Below, piece after piece: positions 47,961 through 60,007 of a DNA stretch of 64,000 nt. The stretch's first letter is position 1. Each line of letters starts with the position of its first letter. This stretch comes from Phylloscopus collybita. Lineage: Eukaryota > Chordata > Aves > Passeriformes > Phylloscopidae. Below the pieces are notes generated by a model. That model saw only the letters and a list, made by a program, of their open reading frames with translations, made no database searches and was not told where the DNA came from. The stretch covers positions 23,363,501 to 23,427,500 of the forward strand of contig JAJNNQ010000009.1 of assembly GCA_027886175.1 (NCBI GenBank), read 5' to 3'. The position numbers were made by a program, and so were the translations under genes.

Positions 47961-47999
47961 TGGGGTGAGCTGGGGGGGGGTAGGTGGTGGGGAGCAGAG
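47961..47999 (+). repeat. G-rich tract, quadruplex-like
   Basis: GGGG, a run of nine G, another GGGG and a GGG are spaced over about 40 bp on the plus strand. One of the loops is eight or more nt, slightly outside the usual G3N1-7 rule, so quadruplex formation is possible but not assured. Confidence 0.6.
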
Positions 48000-48103
48000 G
48001 GCAGACCCGTGGGATGGTTTACAGGCGGAATTTTGGAGGCAAAAGGTCTACATATGTTCAGAGTATACTGAGCAAATATTTTGGTGGGAGATACAGTAAA
48101 TGT

Positions 48104-48162
48104 TAGTAGGGAAACCTACAGTTCTAGAAAAGCTGTAGTAGGGAAACCAACAGCTCTGAAAA
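48104..48162. repeat. 32-bp tandem duplication
   Basis: TAGTAGGGAAACCTACAG (from 48104) recurs as TAGTAGGGAAACCAACAG (from 48136) with a period of 32 bp and a few mismatches. Confidence 0.8.
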
Positions 48163-49784
48163 TCCTCTGAGCTGGAAATATGCAAAAGCCAGGGAAGTGT
48201 TGTATATATTCTTAACCTGCCATCCATTTATAGGCATGTGTTCACACATGTTTCTAATATGGAGCCATAAGAGATAATTTAGAGGGGGAAAGGTTAGACA
48301 TAGCTTGAAGCTATTGGCATAACAATATCACAGATTTTTTGTTTCTCAAGTCAAAAGCAAGCATTGACATACTTGAGATATGGTTTACGTACCTGACACT
48401 AATAGCATTTGGTAGGAAACATCAGACAGCTTTCTAAGACCTTATTGTTGTACAGTTTCATGGTTCCACTTTGCTGCATGCATTCAGTTATGACAGGCTG
48501 AACTCATCTCACCTATCTGCAACAATCAGGAAGTGCTTATTGCCAACTGACACCCAGATTCTCTGGGTGAGAAAATGGGAACTCCAGAGTGTGAGTCATT
48601 CCATCTTAAAATAGATGTTGAAAACCTCATAAAAAAATGTAAGTCTTGTTAATTTAAAAAAAAAAAAGACACCAAAAACGAGAACACCAAGGCAAAAAAA
48701 TACCTCACACAACTACATTTCTATACTATTCTAACTAATGATAATTCTGAGCAGAGAATTCAAAGTTAGATATAATATCTAGAGTCATGTAATCACCAAA
48801 AACCACCTGAAAGAAACAATGAAATCAAAAGATTTTCTGACTGCCAAGAATTTGTTCATCTGGCTTGAAAAGTCTGTCTCTGTGTATGTATATCAGGCAT
48901 CGAAGTGACAGCCGCAGAAAAGCTGTTCTTGGTGTCTGTAGCTAACAATAGCTAGCCAAGAGTGAAGTTCTATTTTTACAAATCCTCAGAATCATGACAA
49001 AGATCTTAAAATCTAAACTAGATTTTCATGGCTTTGGAAAATTATATTTAGGCAAGTATACAGGTATTTCAGCATACATTTAAGTCCCAGAGAACCAGAA
49101 CTGAGTAAGAAAGCGAAGTGCATTGCTGACGTGTCTCGAGACTTGAGGGATATAACACAAGGTGATAGTGTCAACTCAACATTACCACTCATTTCATTGC
49201 TCACAAAGAATGCAATAACATTGATAGTGCACTGTGTTTACACTAGAATATTAATGCCACTGTAGCTAAATACTTCTTTTACCTAAAAAGCATTCTTTTC
49301 AAGAGGTTACAGTCCATTTCTTAAATTTCATCTCCATTTACTGCCTGGCACTCAAGGATTTGAAAGAGAAGACTAGTATACAGAGATATTTCTTATTTTT
49401 TCACTTATTTCTAAGTTTTAAGTGTAGCATATCCAGTTGTATATCATTACAATTTGTCTGCAAGCTTAAATATCTAAAGGATGATCCAGCAATCTAAGCA
49501 TAGACATAAATCATTAGATACATTGCAGTACCCCACTTGGATTCCAAGAAGAAAATTAGGATACCAATACCTCACCAGATATGTGCTATTTCTGTGTAGA
49601 TGTCTACTCCAATACAGAAAATCTTACACAGCATTTGATGCCCAGATCACCATGCAACATGTTCCTGATATTTTTTGAAATCTATTGTACTGGCATGAGG
49701 TACTCACACAAAACCTTCTGTTGAGCCAGTGAACAATCAGTAGGCATGTTACTGCTCTCTTGTTTTCAGGTAGGCAATCCAAAA

Positions 49785-51325
49785 CCAAAGGAGTTTCCCT
49801 TGGTCAAGAAGGATTGGGTTAGAGAATACATAGGCAAGCTTGACACCCAAAGTCCAAGTAGCCCTGACGAGATGCATCCACAAGTACTGAGAGACACCTG
49901 GCAGACACCACAGATAGGCTGTTCATAGTCATCTTTAAAAGGTTGTGATGATCAGGAGAGGTGCCTGAGAACCGGAAGAAGGCAAAGGTCACCTCAGTCT
50001 TCAATAAGGGCAAGAAGGAAGACCCAGGGAACTACTGACCCAACATCCTCATCTCAGTCCCTGGAAAGGTGATGGAGTGCCTCCTGCTAAAGGCCATCTC
50101 TATCCACATGGATGACAAGAAGGTGATCAGGAATAGTCAGCACGGATAAAGATAAGTCATGCTTGACCAACATGACTGTTTTCTACAGTGAAACAACTAC
50201 CTGGATGATGAGGGGAGGGCAGTGGATTTTGTCTACCTCAACTTCAGCAGGGCACTCAACACTGTCTCTCACAACATCCTTGTAGGCAAAGTCAGGAGGT
50301 GTGGACTGGATGAGTGGACAGAGAGGTGAATTGAGAACTGTCTGGATGCAGGTCCCAGAGGGTTGAAATCAGTGGCACAGGGTCTTGTTAGAGGCCTGGC
50401 ACTAGTACGGTCCCCCAAGGTTCAATACTGGGAACAGTATGGTTTATCTTATCCATCAAGCTACTTGGATAAAGGGGCAGATGCCTGCTCAGCAAGTTCA
50501 CTGATGACACAAAGCTGGGAGGAGCAGCCAATATCCTAGAGCGCTGTGCAGCCCTTCAGAACAGGGCTGGAAGGATGGGCAGAGAAGAACCATCTGAAAT
50601 TCAACAAGGGCAAGTGCAGGGTCCTGCAGCTGGGGAGGAATAACCCCCGGCACCAGCACAGGCTGGGGGCTGACCTGCTGGGGAGCAGCTCTGAGGAGAA
50701 GGACCTGGGGACCAGCACTGTGTCCTTGTGGCCAAGAAGGTCAATGGGATCCTGAGGTGCATTAGGAACTGCACTGCAGGTCATGGGAGAGGATCCTGCC
50801 CCTCTACTCATCCCTGGTGGGGCACATCTGGAGTGCTGTGTCCAGTTCTGGGCTCCTCAGGGCAAGAGAGACATGGAGCTCCTGAAGCAGGTCTAGTGGA
50901 GGGGAACAAAAATAGTTGAGGGACTGGATCATTTTTACATGGAAAGGCTGAGGGAATTGGGCCTGTTCAGCCTTGAGAAGAGATGCCTGAGAGGGACCTC
51001 ATCAATGCCTGTAAGTATCTGAAGGGAGGGTGTCAAGGGAATGAAGCCAGGCTCTTTTCAGCAGTGCCAAGCAATAGGACAAGAGACAATGGGCAGAAAT
51101 GATTGCACAGGAAGTTCTGTCTGAATATGAGGAAGAACTTCTTTACTGTGTAGATGACTGAGCACAGGAACAGCTAGCCCAGAGATGGCATGTAGTCTCC
51201 CTCACTGGGAAGATTCAAGAACCATCTGGACACAACCCTGTGCAATGTGTTCCAGGATGACCCTGAGAAGGGAGTTTGGACCAGGTAAGCCACTATACCT
51301 CATTCAAACTTGACCCATTCTGTGG
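49785..51325 (+). mobile_element. CR1: long CR1 LINE copy, plus strand, inactive
   Basis: About 1.5 kb of CR1 covering the last part of ORF2 (reverse transcriptase) and the 3' UTR. Recognisable pieces in order: GACGAGATGCATCCACAAG; GGGCAAGAAGGAAGACCCAGG; the motif A region reading VYLNFSRALNTVSHNIL (50231-50281), in which the catalytic aspartate of LDF is asparagine; the catalytic region KFTDDTKLGG with DD intact (FTDD at 50497-50508); the thumb region [12 protein letters not shown]; then CTGGAGTGCTGTGTCCAG, GGGACCTCATCAATG and the 3' UTR ending CCATTCTGTG. Stops and frameshifts break the frame, the largest intact piece being 69 codons (50546-50755). The 5' half of the element (ORF1 and endonuclease) is missing, as usual for CR1. 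It cannot encode a working protein. Confidence 0.95.
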
Positions 51326-52787
51326 GTCAACAGTCTAACAGTCAAAAAAGTGAAATTTTCACAGTAGCTGCCTGACTTGTCTGCAAATTAATTAAGAGAA
51401 ATGTTTAGAAACTTTAATTTGGCTTTTTCTGTGGAGAAATAACATTTATTTTCAAACATACCTAATACACAAAATGAAATTCAGTGTTCAGCCCTCAAAG
51501 GGCCAATAGGCCAAGAAAAGTCTGAAAATATATTATTTTTGCATGTCAATATCAAGAAGCAGCTTCTTGAATTTGTGGGTTTCTAGCATCTTAGTAGTCA
51601 GTGCTTGCCCAGGCTTTTATGAAGTATTGGTACAGCTATCACAGATAAGAAAACAAATCAATTGAGACTAGAAAGCAATCATCAAAACACTAATGAAAAA
51701 TTCTCTAGTCTGTAGTCCTGTTTATGTAAGATTTTATTATTTATGCAAGCAGCATCAAATACAAATTGAAAGAGAGCAAGTCCCACAGATGCAAAGCTGA
51801 CTGTAAAAGCCTGTAGCATCCAGTGCTGCAGAACAGATACGTTCTGCTTTTAAAAAGTCAGCAACAAAACCTGACACATGGAAAATCCATGTGACTCAAC
51901 ATTTGCTCAGAAAAGAGAAGAACCACACATGGCAGCTGGTTTCCCAGGCAACTCTGAATCTCTGGGAATATATCCTAAAGAATTATGTTTCTCAAAGTCT
52001 TTTACAAGAGAAACTATTGTTATATAATGGTAAGTTACAGAAGGTTTTTCTTTTTAAGCTTAATTAGATAATAAATGTAGTTTTGTCCCAAATGCTACCC
52101 AGACTATTTAGGTGGGAATGATTTCCTTATGGGTTTCACAGGTTCTTACAACTTTTCCAAATTTTTTAGTAGATTTTTTGCTTAATTTTGTCTAGTTTTG
52201 GTAGGATGAGATTACCCGCCTCCCATTCTCTCTCCTCTTTATTTATTTTTTCACTTCTCCAGAAAACATATATTGCAGAAATCTCTGATGGTGATGATAC
52301 TGTATGAGTCATACTTCTGTTAGAACCTGGTTTAAAAGATCCTCTGAGAATATTTTGTCTCATAGCTCCAGTGTGACCACGCTTTTCCCAAAAGAAAATA
52401 TATAAGCATTATAAAAAATAAAATCTCTAAAAGAAACTGCTTAAGCAGTCATTGCTGCTTAAGCACAGGGAGGAGGGTGCTCTGGCAAATAAGAATATGG
52501 GCTTTTTAAGTTCAGTTTTCTAGGTAAAATTTTGCTTGAAGGCTGTCCTGTCACTGGCAAACAACATCTATCAGCCAGTTCTCACTGAAAACTTAGGATG
52601 TACATGCACACACACAGAGTGCTCCTCCAGTACAGTCCAAGTGCCCTGAATCTGACTTGCCTCCAGAAGACCTGATCAGCAGCACCCTATGTATGTCTGA
52701 GAACACTTACTCTAGACAATAATGTCATCAGAAATGGAATGCAGGTTGTTCATCCAGAATGAGAAAATGTTCTGATGGAAACACTGG
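51326..52787. other. unique AT-rich stretch
   Basis: No gene or recognised repeat. A short CACACACACA run lies near 52606. Confidence 0.5.
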
Positions 52788-52957
52788 TGTTGTAGGTTTA
52801 CACTGGTGGGCAGATAAACACCACTCAGTCACTTGGTCACTTCTCTCACCACTTCCATTAGGACAGGGGAAACAAAGTGACATTAGTGGTTACAGAACTG
52901 TCATGGTCAAAAACCTAAAACACAGCACCATATGAACTGCTATAAGGAAAACTAAAT
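52788..52957 (-). mobile_element. internally deleted LTR, minus strand (family A copy 5)
   Basis: The left part on the plus strand reads TGTTGTAGGTTT, then GGGCAGATAAACACCACTCAG and CTTCTCTCACCACTTCC, the left landmarks of family A. The right part reads AAAACACAGCACCATATGAAC and GCTATAAGGAAAACTAA, the right landmarks. The roughly 400 bp that separate these in the full-length copies are gone. The extreme right end runs into an A-rich tract. The deletion could have arisen after insertion. Confidence 0.7.
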
Positions 52958-53157
52958 AGTAGAAAAAAAAAATAATTTAAAAAAAAAAAAACCAAAAAAA
53001 AAAAAAAAAAAAACCAAAAACACGAAAAAACAAAACAACAAAACAACAACAAAAAAACCCACAAAAAACAAAAAACAAAACAAAAACAAAAACAAAAAAC
53101 ACCAAAACAAAACAAAAAACAAACATACAAACAAACCCAAAAAACCGAAAAAAACTT
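52958..53157. repeat. A-rich, nearly A/C-only tract
   Basis: About 190 bp made almost entirely of A and C on the plus strand after a short A/T lead-in (runs of A8 to A19 separated by CC, C or CAAC). Only a few G or T interrupt it from 53005 on. It directly abuts the truncated end of the LTR. Minus-strand frames of 60-80 codons here encode only Phe/Leu/Val/Cys-rich low-complexity strings and are artefacts. Confidence 0.9.
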
Positions 53158-53339
53158 AGCAGAAAGCTAAGGAGTAGAGGAGTAGCCAGGACCACTACAA
53201 TGAATGATGAACAGATCATTCATCAGTAGAAGTCTTATTTAAACAAAAAAGAACAGCATATACCCCACTCCCAGGATATCTCCTTCTGTAAAATCCCATG
53301 AGCTATTCTGCATATGAATGGCTCAGAATTAACTGGTTT

Positions 53340-53362
53340 GGGGGGGGTGGTGGGGGGGTGGT
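53340..53362 (+). repeat. G-rich tract
   Basis: Runs of eight and seven G separated by TGGT on the plus strand, in otherwise mixed sequence. A possible quadruplex-forming site. Confidence 0.8.
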
Positions 53363-53500
53363 TAACAGGTGCAGGTTGGCAGGACATTTACTATAAAAGA
53401 CACCCTGCTGTGGTGATTGGAAAGAATGTTGGTGGAAATTTTGATTAAGGACACCCTGGTTTGGTAAAAAACTAGGTTATTTTTCCATTACTGAAAATTG

Positions 53501-53541
53501 CTGGAGTGCTGTGTCCAGTTCTGGGCTCCTCAGGGCAAGAG
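53501..53541 (+). mobile_element. CR1: 41-bp isolated CR1 piece, identical to 50828-50868
   Basis: Starts CTGGAGTGCTGTGTCCAG and ends CTCAGGGCAAGAG. All 41 bases equal those at 50828-50868 in the large CR1 copy, and identity stops abruptly on both sides. No other CR1 sequence flanks it. CR1 copies normally keep their 3' end, so this isolated internal piece is unlike an ordinary 5'-truncated insertion. Confidence 0.9.
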
Positions 53542-56500
53542 GGCAAAAATTTTTTTTGAGATTTATCCAATCAAAGGCACAGAAGTAAATAAAATAGTTA
53601 TAAATTTTATTTGTCAAAATAAAAGCTTGCAAGCTAGCAATGGGACAATAATCCCTCCCATGAACCATATGTAGAAATTGCTGTAAAGAATTCATAATTT
53701 GAAAAATGAAAAGGAACAGCAACCTTTGGTATTTTGTGGGGGATAAATTATATTTTTATGTGGGTATATCTCTTCTACATGGAATTTGCTCAAGACCACC
53801 AATGCAAGTTTCTTAGTACAGTAAAATTAAAGAGCAGTTACTTTCTTTTCCATTAAAAGGAAATAACAAAATAAATAAAAATAGGATGCTTTATTTTCTG
53901 CTTAAATACATTCTTATTTTACCATAGTCTATCCAGACTGAATACTGCATAAGAAGCATCATGTTTATAAAGACTGCTCACCAATATACCTAATCTGATA
54001 ATTCTCTGAGGCAACTCTACCTTTAAGTGAAATAATTTAATGTTTGCTGTGTCAACCAAGATATGTCTAAGGAGTAGATACTTACATGGGATTTTTTCAA
54101 GAAAATGCATTTTTAAAGTATGTCTATAAATTATACAGTTCTTTTCCTTTTTTTCTGTTATTGTTTGGGGTTTTTTGGTAGTTGTATTTTGGTTTTGTTT
54201 TGGTTTGGTTTTTTTCAAAAAATATTGGTAACCATCATTAAAATAGCAATTCTTCCACTCAGGTTTCTATCTTCCTCAGTCAAAAAGTGTCATAGTGCCC
54301 AGAAATCAAATATGGCAGAAGTTAATGATCCTTGATCTTAGCTGGCACCCATCTAACATCATGGAAAAATTAAATTTTCAGTGCTGTAACTATAACATTT
54401 TTTTTCCTCATCTCTTTAGAGTAAATGTCAGCTTTAGTTGTGTTATGCAAGATAAATCAAACTTGTATCTTTGGGTATATGTACCCCTGTGGCTACTGTG
54501 GGTATAATAAACACTGAATCTGAGTAAGTGGGCAGCAGGGTCCCCAGAAAGCAATCGGGCACTGACTAAATCAGTTCTGGAAGCTGTGTGTCCCATTTTC
54601 ACAGCACAATATCAGATTTAATGTCCCTGCACTGTGATGCAGCCCCATTAAACTCATACCTTTCTCTGAGGATGTGAGAGTAAGTGTTCAGCTGTTCTGT
54701 ATGGCCTTATCCCTGGAACATCTACAGACTGAAAAATTCAACAGAACATTCGTTTTCTCCATGTAGACATCTCAATATTCTTCTTTGGAAATGGAGACTA
54801 GCTTCCCCATTTCTCATATCACTGTCATGGGCCTTTTCAGCATCAGAATATAATTTGGACTGACTTTATCCAAATGTCAGTAACAACAGAGGACACTGCA
54901 CACCATTTAAGGGCTTAGTATTGTGATATTCAGTTTAAGGAAGGAGTTTCTGAACTTTTTAATATTGTATTTCGGAGGAGTTGTCTGTATAAAATAGCTT
55001 AACTTTGAAAATTTAATTTACCACATAACTGTGCTAGATTATCCATATTTCATAAAAGCAGAGACATTACAATGGCATTTGAAGAAAAAATCATGGTGGG
55101 TGATAAGCAAGGTTTTTTTATATTTTATATTGGCCTTCTCTGATGAGCATATAAGAAATCTCACAGACTGCAAACATTAAATTTGACGAGATTACACAAC
55201 AGCATTGCAAATTATTATGCCCTAGTTGTCTGATATATAAAACAAACAAACAAACAGAAGTTTCATTTCTGTTGAAAAATTTGTTTTAATTTCTTCCTTC
55301 TGTGAGATAAAGTCCTTTTTGACAAGCATTTTTTTAAATTTCACCTCTCCTCAGGGTGTATTATTTGCATAGATATATGCTGTGCTTGTCTTGTGGCTTA
55401 AAAGGAGAAATCTGTTTGGTAGGTAGATCTGAGATGCAAGAATAAAAGATGACATTTCAAAAATCCACTTGTTTTAAAGGTTGATAATTATTAAATAAAC
55501 ATAAAATTATTAATTACAGTCATACCTTCCTGAAACGCAAATTATCACTGAACATTAACACAAACTAATTTTGACGGCAACAGAACAATTTTAAGATGAT
55601 CAAATTTATATCAATTATCCATTTCTAAATAGTTCTTTGAGATTGTAAGAAAAGGTCAAAAGCTGTATATTTAAGCAGTTCATTATTAGAGTCAAAAAAG
55701 ATGAGTAAGTGGTTCTTAACATTACTTTCAAGCCAGTCAGATTTCAAGCCACAGTAAGATTAGGGAGCACATGTACTGTCTGTAAAATCCATACAAGGTC
55801 AACTATAATAAATAACTAGTAAGTCATAAACAAATGCATAAAATAGCTTTTCACATATTGCATAATCTGCTCACATGCATTTATTTTTCAATTTAGTTGT
55901 ACAAATCATCTAAACATGGTGCTCTGCAATAGACTTATAGACTTAAATAACTTAGGTTACATATATTTTACAGGTACAGGGCACATATGCAATCATTGGA
56001 AGAAAAACATTTGAAGTAATTGCCTAATAGTATAGGAGTTTAAATTTCTTGCTTAAATAGATCAGGTCTGGGAAGCTCTGCTTTCCTTTACAGTAACATT
56101 GCAGTATTACTAGTTTTTGGTATAGAAACAAATACACAAGGCATCAATAGACTTAAGTACTCTTAAGTTTTTTCTTTTAATATGTAAATACAAAGAAGCT
56201 CAAACAGAATAAAAAATGATGTGTCTGGTAACCTGGCATAAGAATGACACTGCTGCTTTATATTAGGTGGCTATTTCCAGTGGCAGTGCTTATGCTGAGA
56301 CAAAGCCAGTACAACAATTGCTCTGGTGTGGCCCTGGCTACACTTGCAGAAACTTGCAAAATTCCCATCAAATGTGGAGGTTTTTAATAATCCCTAGGAC
56401 ATAATGATCACATATAGTTTTTTTTGAGAGAATCATCCTTCAGGCTATAATTTTGTTATGAGTAAAGAATCAAGGTTGTTCCAGTTGGATGGCAAAATGC

Positions 56501-57065
56501 TTTGCATTGAGTTGCTATCAGATGTACAGATAGGCTTTTCCATACAAAATACTCTTTGATCTCACATCCAAGAGAAACAAAATGATTCCTAGTTCAGCTA
56601 CAACATTTTAAAGCACTCGGCAAAACTAATCATTACAATAGAGATTTTTTTGTTGAAATAATAAGCATAAGGAGGAAACATACAAAACCTATTACTATTT
56701 TTATCTATCAGGCACCAGTTAAGTTTAAGTACTTAAACCAGCATCAAGACTTACATGTATGTATGCTAAACATGTATGTATGCTTATATGTACGTATCAG
56801 CTAATGAAGGTTAACAACTCAATTTTCACTATGCATATTACAGAATCACAGAATTTTAATTTCCTCCTGAAGAAAACATCAGCTTTCTGACTGGTGAAAT
56901 CATACTGCATTCTTGGAAACATTTTCTTCAACTAGCTGGCACCAGGAATGGTTCAGAAGAACCCATAATAGAGGTATCATTGGCTGCATCTAAAGGAACA
57001 CATCCTGGAAAGGATCAAATAGTTCCCATTAAAAAGGCAGATGGCTTTGAAAAGAAAAGAAAAGA
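53542..57065. other. unique AT-rich stretch
   Basis: No gene or recognised repeat in 3.5 kb, apart from an (AAAC)n run near 55240-55257 and a duplicated ACATGTATGTATGCT phrase at about 56753-56786. A phrase ACAGAATCACAGAATT near 56841 recalls a minus-strand CR1 tail, but no CR1 body follows. Confidence 0.5.
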
Positions 57066-57527
57066 TGTGGACCTGTTGGAGTGATACAGAGAAGAGCTGT
57101 GAAGATGCTCAGAGGTTCAGAGTGCCCATCCTATGAAGATAGGCTGAGAGAGTTGGGGCTGTTCAGCCTGGGAACAAAAAGCTTCTGTGAATCCTTAGAG
57201 TGGCTTTTCAGTAGCTTAAAAGGACCTATAAAAAACAGGAGACGGACTTTTTAGCAGAACTTGTTGTGATACAAGGGGTAAGGGTTTTTAACTGAAGAGG
57301 TTTGATTTAGGCAAGATACAGAAAGAAGCTTTTACAGTGAGACACTGGATCAGGTTACCCAGAGAGGTGGTGGAACTCTTTCCCTCCCTGGAAGTGTTCA
57401 AGGTCAAGTTAAACAGTGCTCTGAGACACTGGATCTAGTTGAAGATATTCCCACTCATTATAGGGAGATTGGAATAGATGACCTTTAAATATCCCTTCCA
57501 ATCAAAACTATTCTATGATTCTATGAT
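57066..57527 (+). mobile_element. CR1: CR1 LINE 3'-end copy, plus strand
   Basis: About 460 bp of the CR1 3' region: GGACCTGTTGGAGTG, GAAGAGCTGTGAAGATG, CTATGAAGATAGGCTGAG, GAGTTGGGGCTGTTCAGCCT, GATCAGGTTACCCAGAGAGG, TGGTGGAACTC, CTCCCTGGAAGTGTTCAAGG and the tail ATTCTATGATTCTATGAT. It belongs to a different CR1 subfamily from the copy at 49785 (different 3' UTR and tail). It is 5'-truncated, with no coding content beyond the terminal part of ORF2. Confidence 0.95.
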
Positions 57528-59492
57528 TTTTCAGCTTATATTTACTAAGTGTCAAAATTATTTAAAGAAATACTGAGACCACTCCATCCTCCAGTGTAAG
57601 AGTCTTTTATTTTAAAAATATGAAAGAGTTACTGTTGAAAGCAAATCTGTTAGGCACTTCACACACTAATCGCAAAAGACCCCTACATCTTCTAGAATTA
57701 AAAATAAAATTCCATAAAGATACTTCTCAGAGATGAATTTGAAAAATATGCTAGTTATCCTGGAAAAGTTGTCACTTGCGACACATTAGAAACACACAGA
57801 GACTGTTGTGTGTTATAGGAACGGTCCCCTAATTAGTTTTGTCATTAAAATTTATTTTAAACCATTTTGTTCTTGATATTTCTTAATTATTCCAATGACA
57901 CATTCAGATGCCTCCAGATGGCTTGGAGCAGCATAAATAGCACTGAGAAACTTCCCTAATAGCATCCTACTCTGATTGCTAATATCATTCATGCAATATC
58001 CAGCTTCTCTATATTAATTTCAATGTAATTAAGTACCAAAAGCCAAGAAATTCCTTTGGTGATGTTTTGGGTTTGGAAGAAGTACCTTCAACTGCAAAGA
58101 TGCGCAGTCTGAAAAATCAGCAATATCAAAGTCTGAATTGAGAACAAAATTTCTACTGGGAGATTTGGAAAGAGGCTTCCAATACATACAGATGGCTTGG
58201 TTACTTATTTCCATTCTCACATTCAAAAATTTCAAAGTGAGATGATACTATTTTTCTTTTAAAAATTTTTCAACCAACTTGCCCAATAACAATTGTATTG
58301 AAATGTTGAACTGGATTCTATTAGGCCCATTAGTTTCTCAGAGCTTACCTTAAGAAAGCTGCATCTTTATTTCAATAAAATGAAAAACACAGATGAAAAA
58401 TGTCAAGATCACACAGCTGAGACACTGTATTTATCCACAAGGGAAAAACCACTACTATTTTTATGAAATTGGAACCAAGTGTATCATCAGTTTCCTATAG
58501 GAAGAATATTCCCTATTATTTTCTTTAAATAAAAAAGTATTTTGGATTAACTATGACAGTATTTAAAAAACTCCTACATGATGGGGAACCTATCAAAAAT
58601 CTAAGCCTCTGTTAGGCAGACAGACTGATTTGGCCACCAATCTTTGATATGCACACAGATACTTCGACTAAGGTAACCAGCATAAGGTAGATTTAAAATG
58701 GCACATGCATTGTTAACCAAATTGCCTTTCTTTCAAATCCTTTCACATCTATCATTGTGTTTATACTCTATCCCAAGATTTTCTGTGAGACAGGAAGTTT
58801 CTTGGAGTATTGAGAAATGCAGTGATGTACTCATTCTTGAAAAAAGCTAGAAGAGAGGTTGAGCTGCAATTTTCTTGTAAGTTTCCCAGATGCTTCAAGA
58901 AATGAGTAATCTATAAGAGGACCTACTCTATGTCTTCCTTAATGAAAGAAAATACTGACCTCAAGTATTAATATATTTGAAAGCTTTGTGGCTGAACAAT
59001 TTCAATAGTCCAGCATCATTTGTTGACTGAGCACAGAAGAGGACTTCTGAAGAGGACTACAATTCTGTGACTCTATAACTTCTGCTCTAAGCATCTTATA
59101 AAATGATTAATTTTAGGGGAGTTTCTAAGAAATCACAGCTTGAAGAAAAAGAGGCAATATAAGGAAACACACACCAAAGAAAGTAAATACATTTTCTGAT
59201 CTCATTTCCAACCTAACACTTTGTCATGAAGACTTGTCCTGTGCATTATCTAACTTTCTTTACAATTCAACAACCTAATATTTAACTCAAGAATTTCCAG
59301 GAGCTCCAACACCTCATTCTAAGAAAGGTCCCTTTTACTGGTAAAGTCAAGATACACCCAATCTTCAGTTTCTGAGACATGGTTCACCTGAAATCCTCAA
59401 GCAACCCCCTTTTCAGTTTGAGCAAGCACCTAATATCCTGTGAGCACATATTTCTGATGCATTTCCCAATGGTTTTTTCATGTCTCTTTAAT
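57528..59492. other. unique AT-rich stretch between two CR1 copies
   Basis: No gene or recognised repeat. Confidence 0.5.
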
Positions 59493-60007
59493 ACAGAATC
59501 ACATAATTATTTAGATTGGAAAAGATCTCTAAGATTGAGTCCAGCTTTTGACTGATCACCACCTTGTCAATTAGACCATAGCACCAAGTGCCACATACAG
59601 TCATTTGTTGAACACCTCCAGGGATGGTGACTCCACCTCCTTCCTGGGAAGCCCTAACAGTGTTTCAGTGCCTAACAACACTTTGCATGAAGAAATTCTT
59701 CCTGATGTCCAACATGAACCTCTCATCCTGTTGTTGGATGTCTGGGAGAAGAAGCCAATCCCCACTTGCCTGTAACCTCCTTCCAGGTAGTTGTAGTGAG
59801 TGGCAAGTTCTCCCCTGAGCCTTCTTTCCTCCAGACTAAACACCCCCAGCTCTCTCAGCCACAAGTCCTGTGGCTTGTGCTCCCAAACATTCAACAACTC
59901 CATTGCCCTTCTCTGGACATGCTCCAGCACCACAGTGTCCTTCTTGTAGTGAGGGACCCAGAACTGGACAGAAGAGCGGAGGTGGGACTTCACAAGCGTA
60001 GCAGTGC
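59493..60007 (-). mobile_element. CR1: CR1 LINE, minus strand, 3' part (left of the nested insertion)
   Basis: The plus strand shows the complement of a CR1 3' region: CAGAATCACATAATTATTTA, AGATTGAGTCCAGC, CACCTCCAGGGATGGTGACT, GAAATTCTTCCTGATGTCCA, ACCTCCTTCCAGGTAGTTGT, TCCCAAACATTCAACAACTC, TCTGGACATGCTCCAGCACC and GTCCTTCTTGTAGTGAGG. The element continues at 60382 after an insertion. A 139-codon minus-strand frame (59601-60020) partly reads the end of ORF2 but carries frameshifts relative to a CR1 frame. Confidence 0.93.

Larger units (their letters stand above)
47386..49784. other. unique stretch with a G-rich tract and a tandem duplication
   Basis: No gene was recognised. It contains the G-rich tract at 47961-47999 and the duplication at 48104-48162. 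The rest is unremarkable AT-rich sequence. Confidence 0.5.

Noticed and set aside
52915..53219. Phe/Leu/Val-rich minus-strand frames resembling membrane proteins
   Set aside because: They are translations of an A/C-only low-complexity tract in three frames.
56838..56860. ACAGAATCACAGAATT as a minus-strand CR1 tail
   Set aside because: The expected CR1 3' region (TTGGAA..GACC and onward) is not found to its right. Kept only as a possible remnant.
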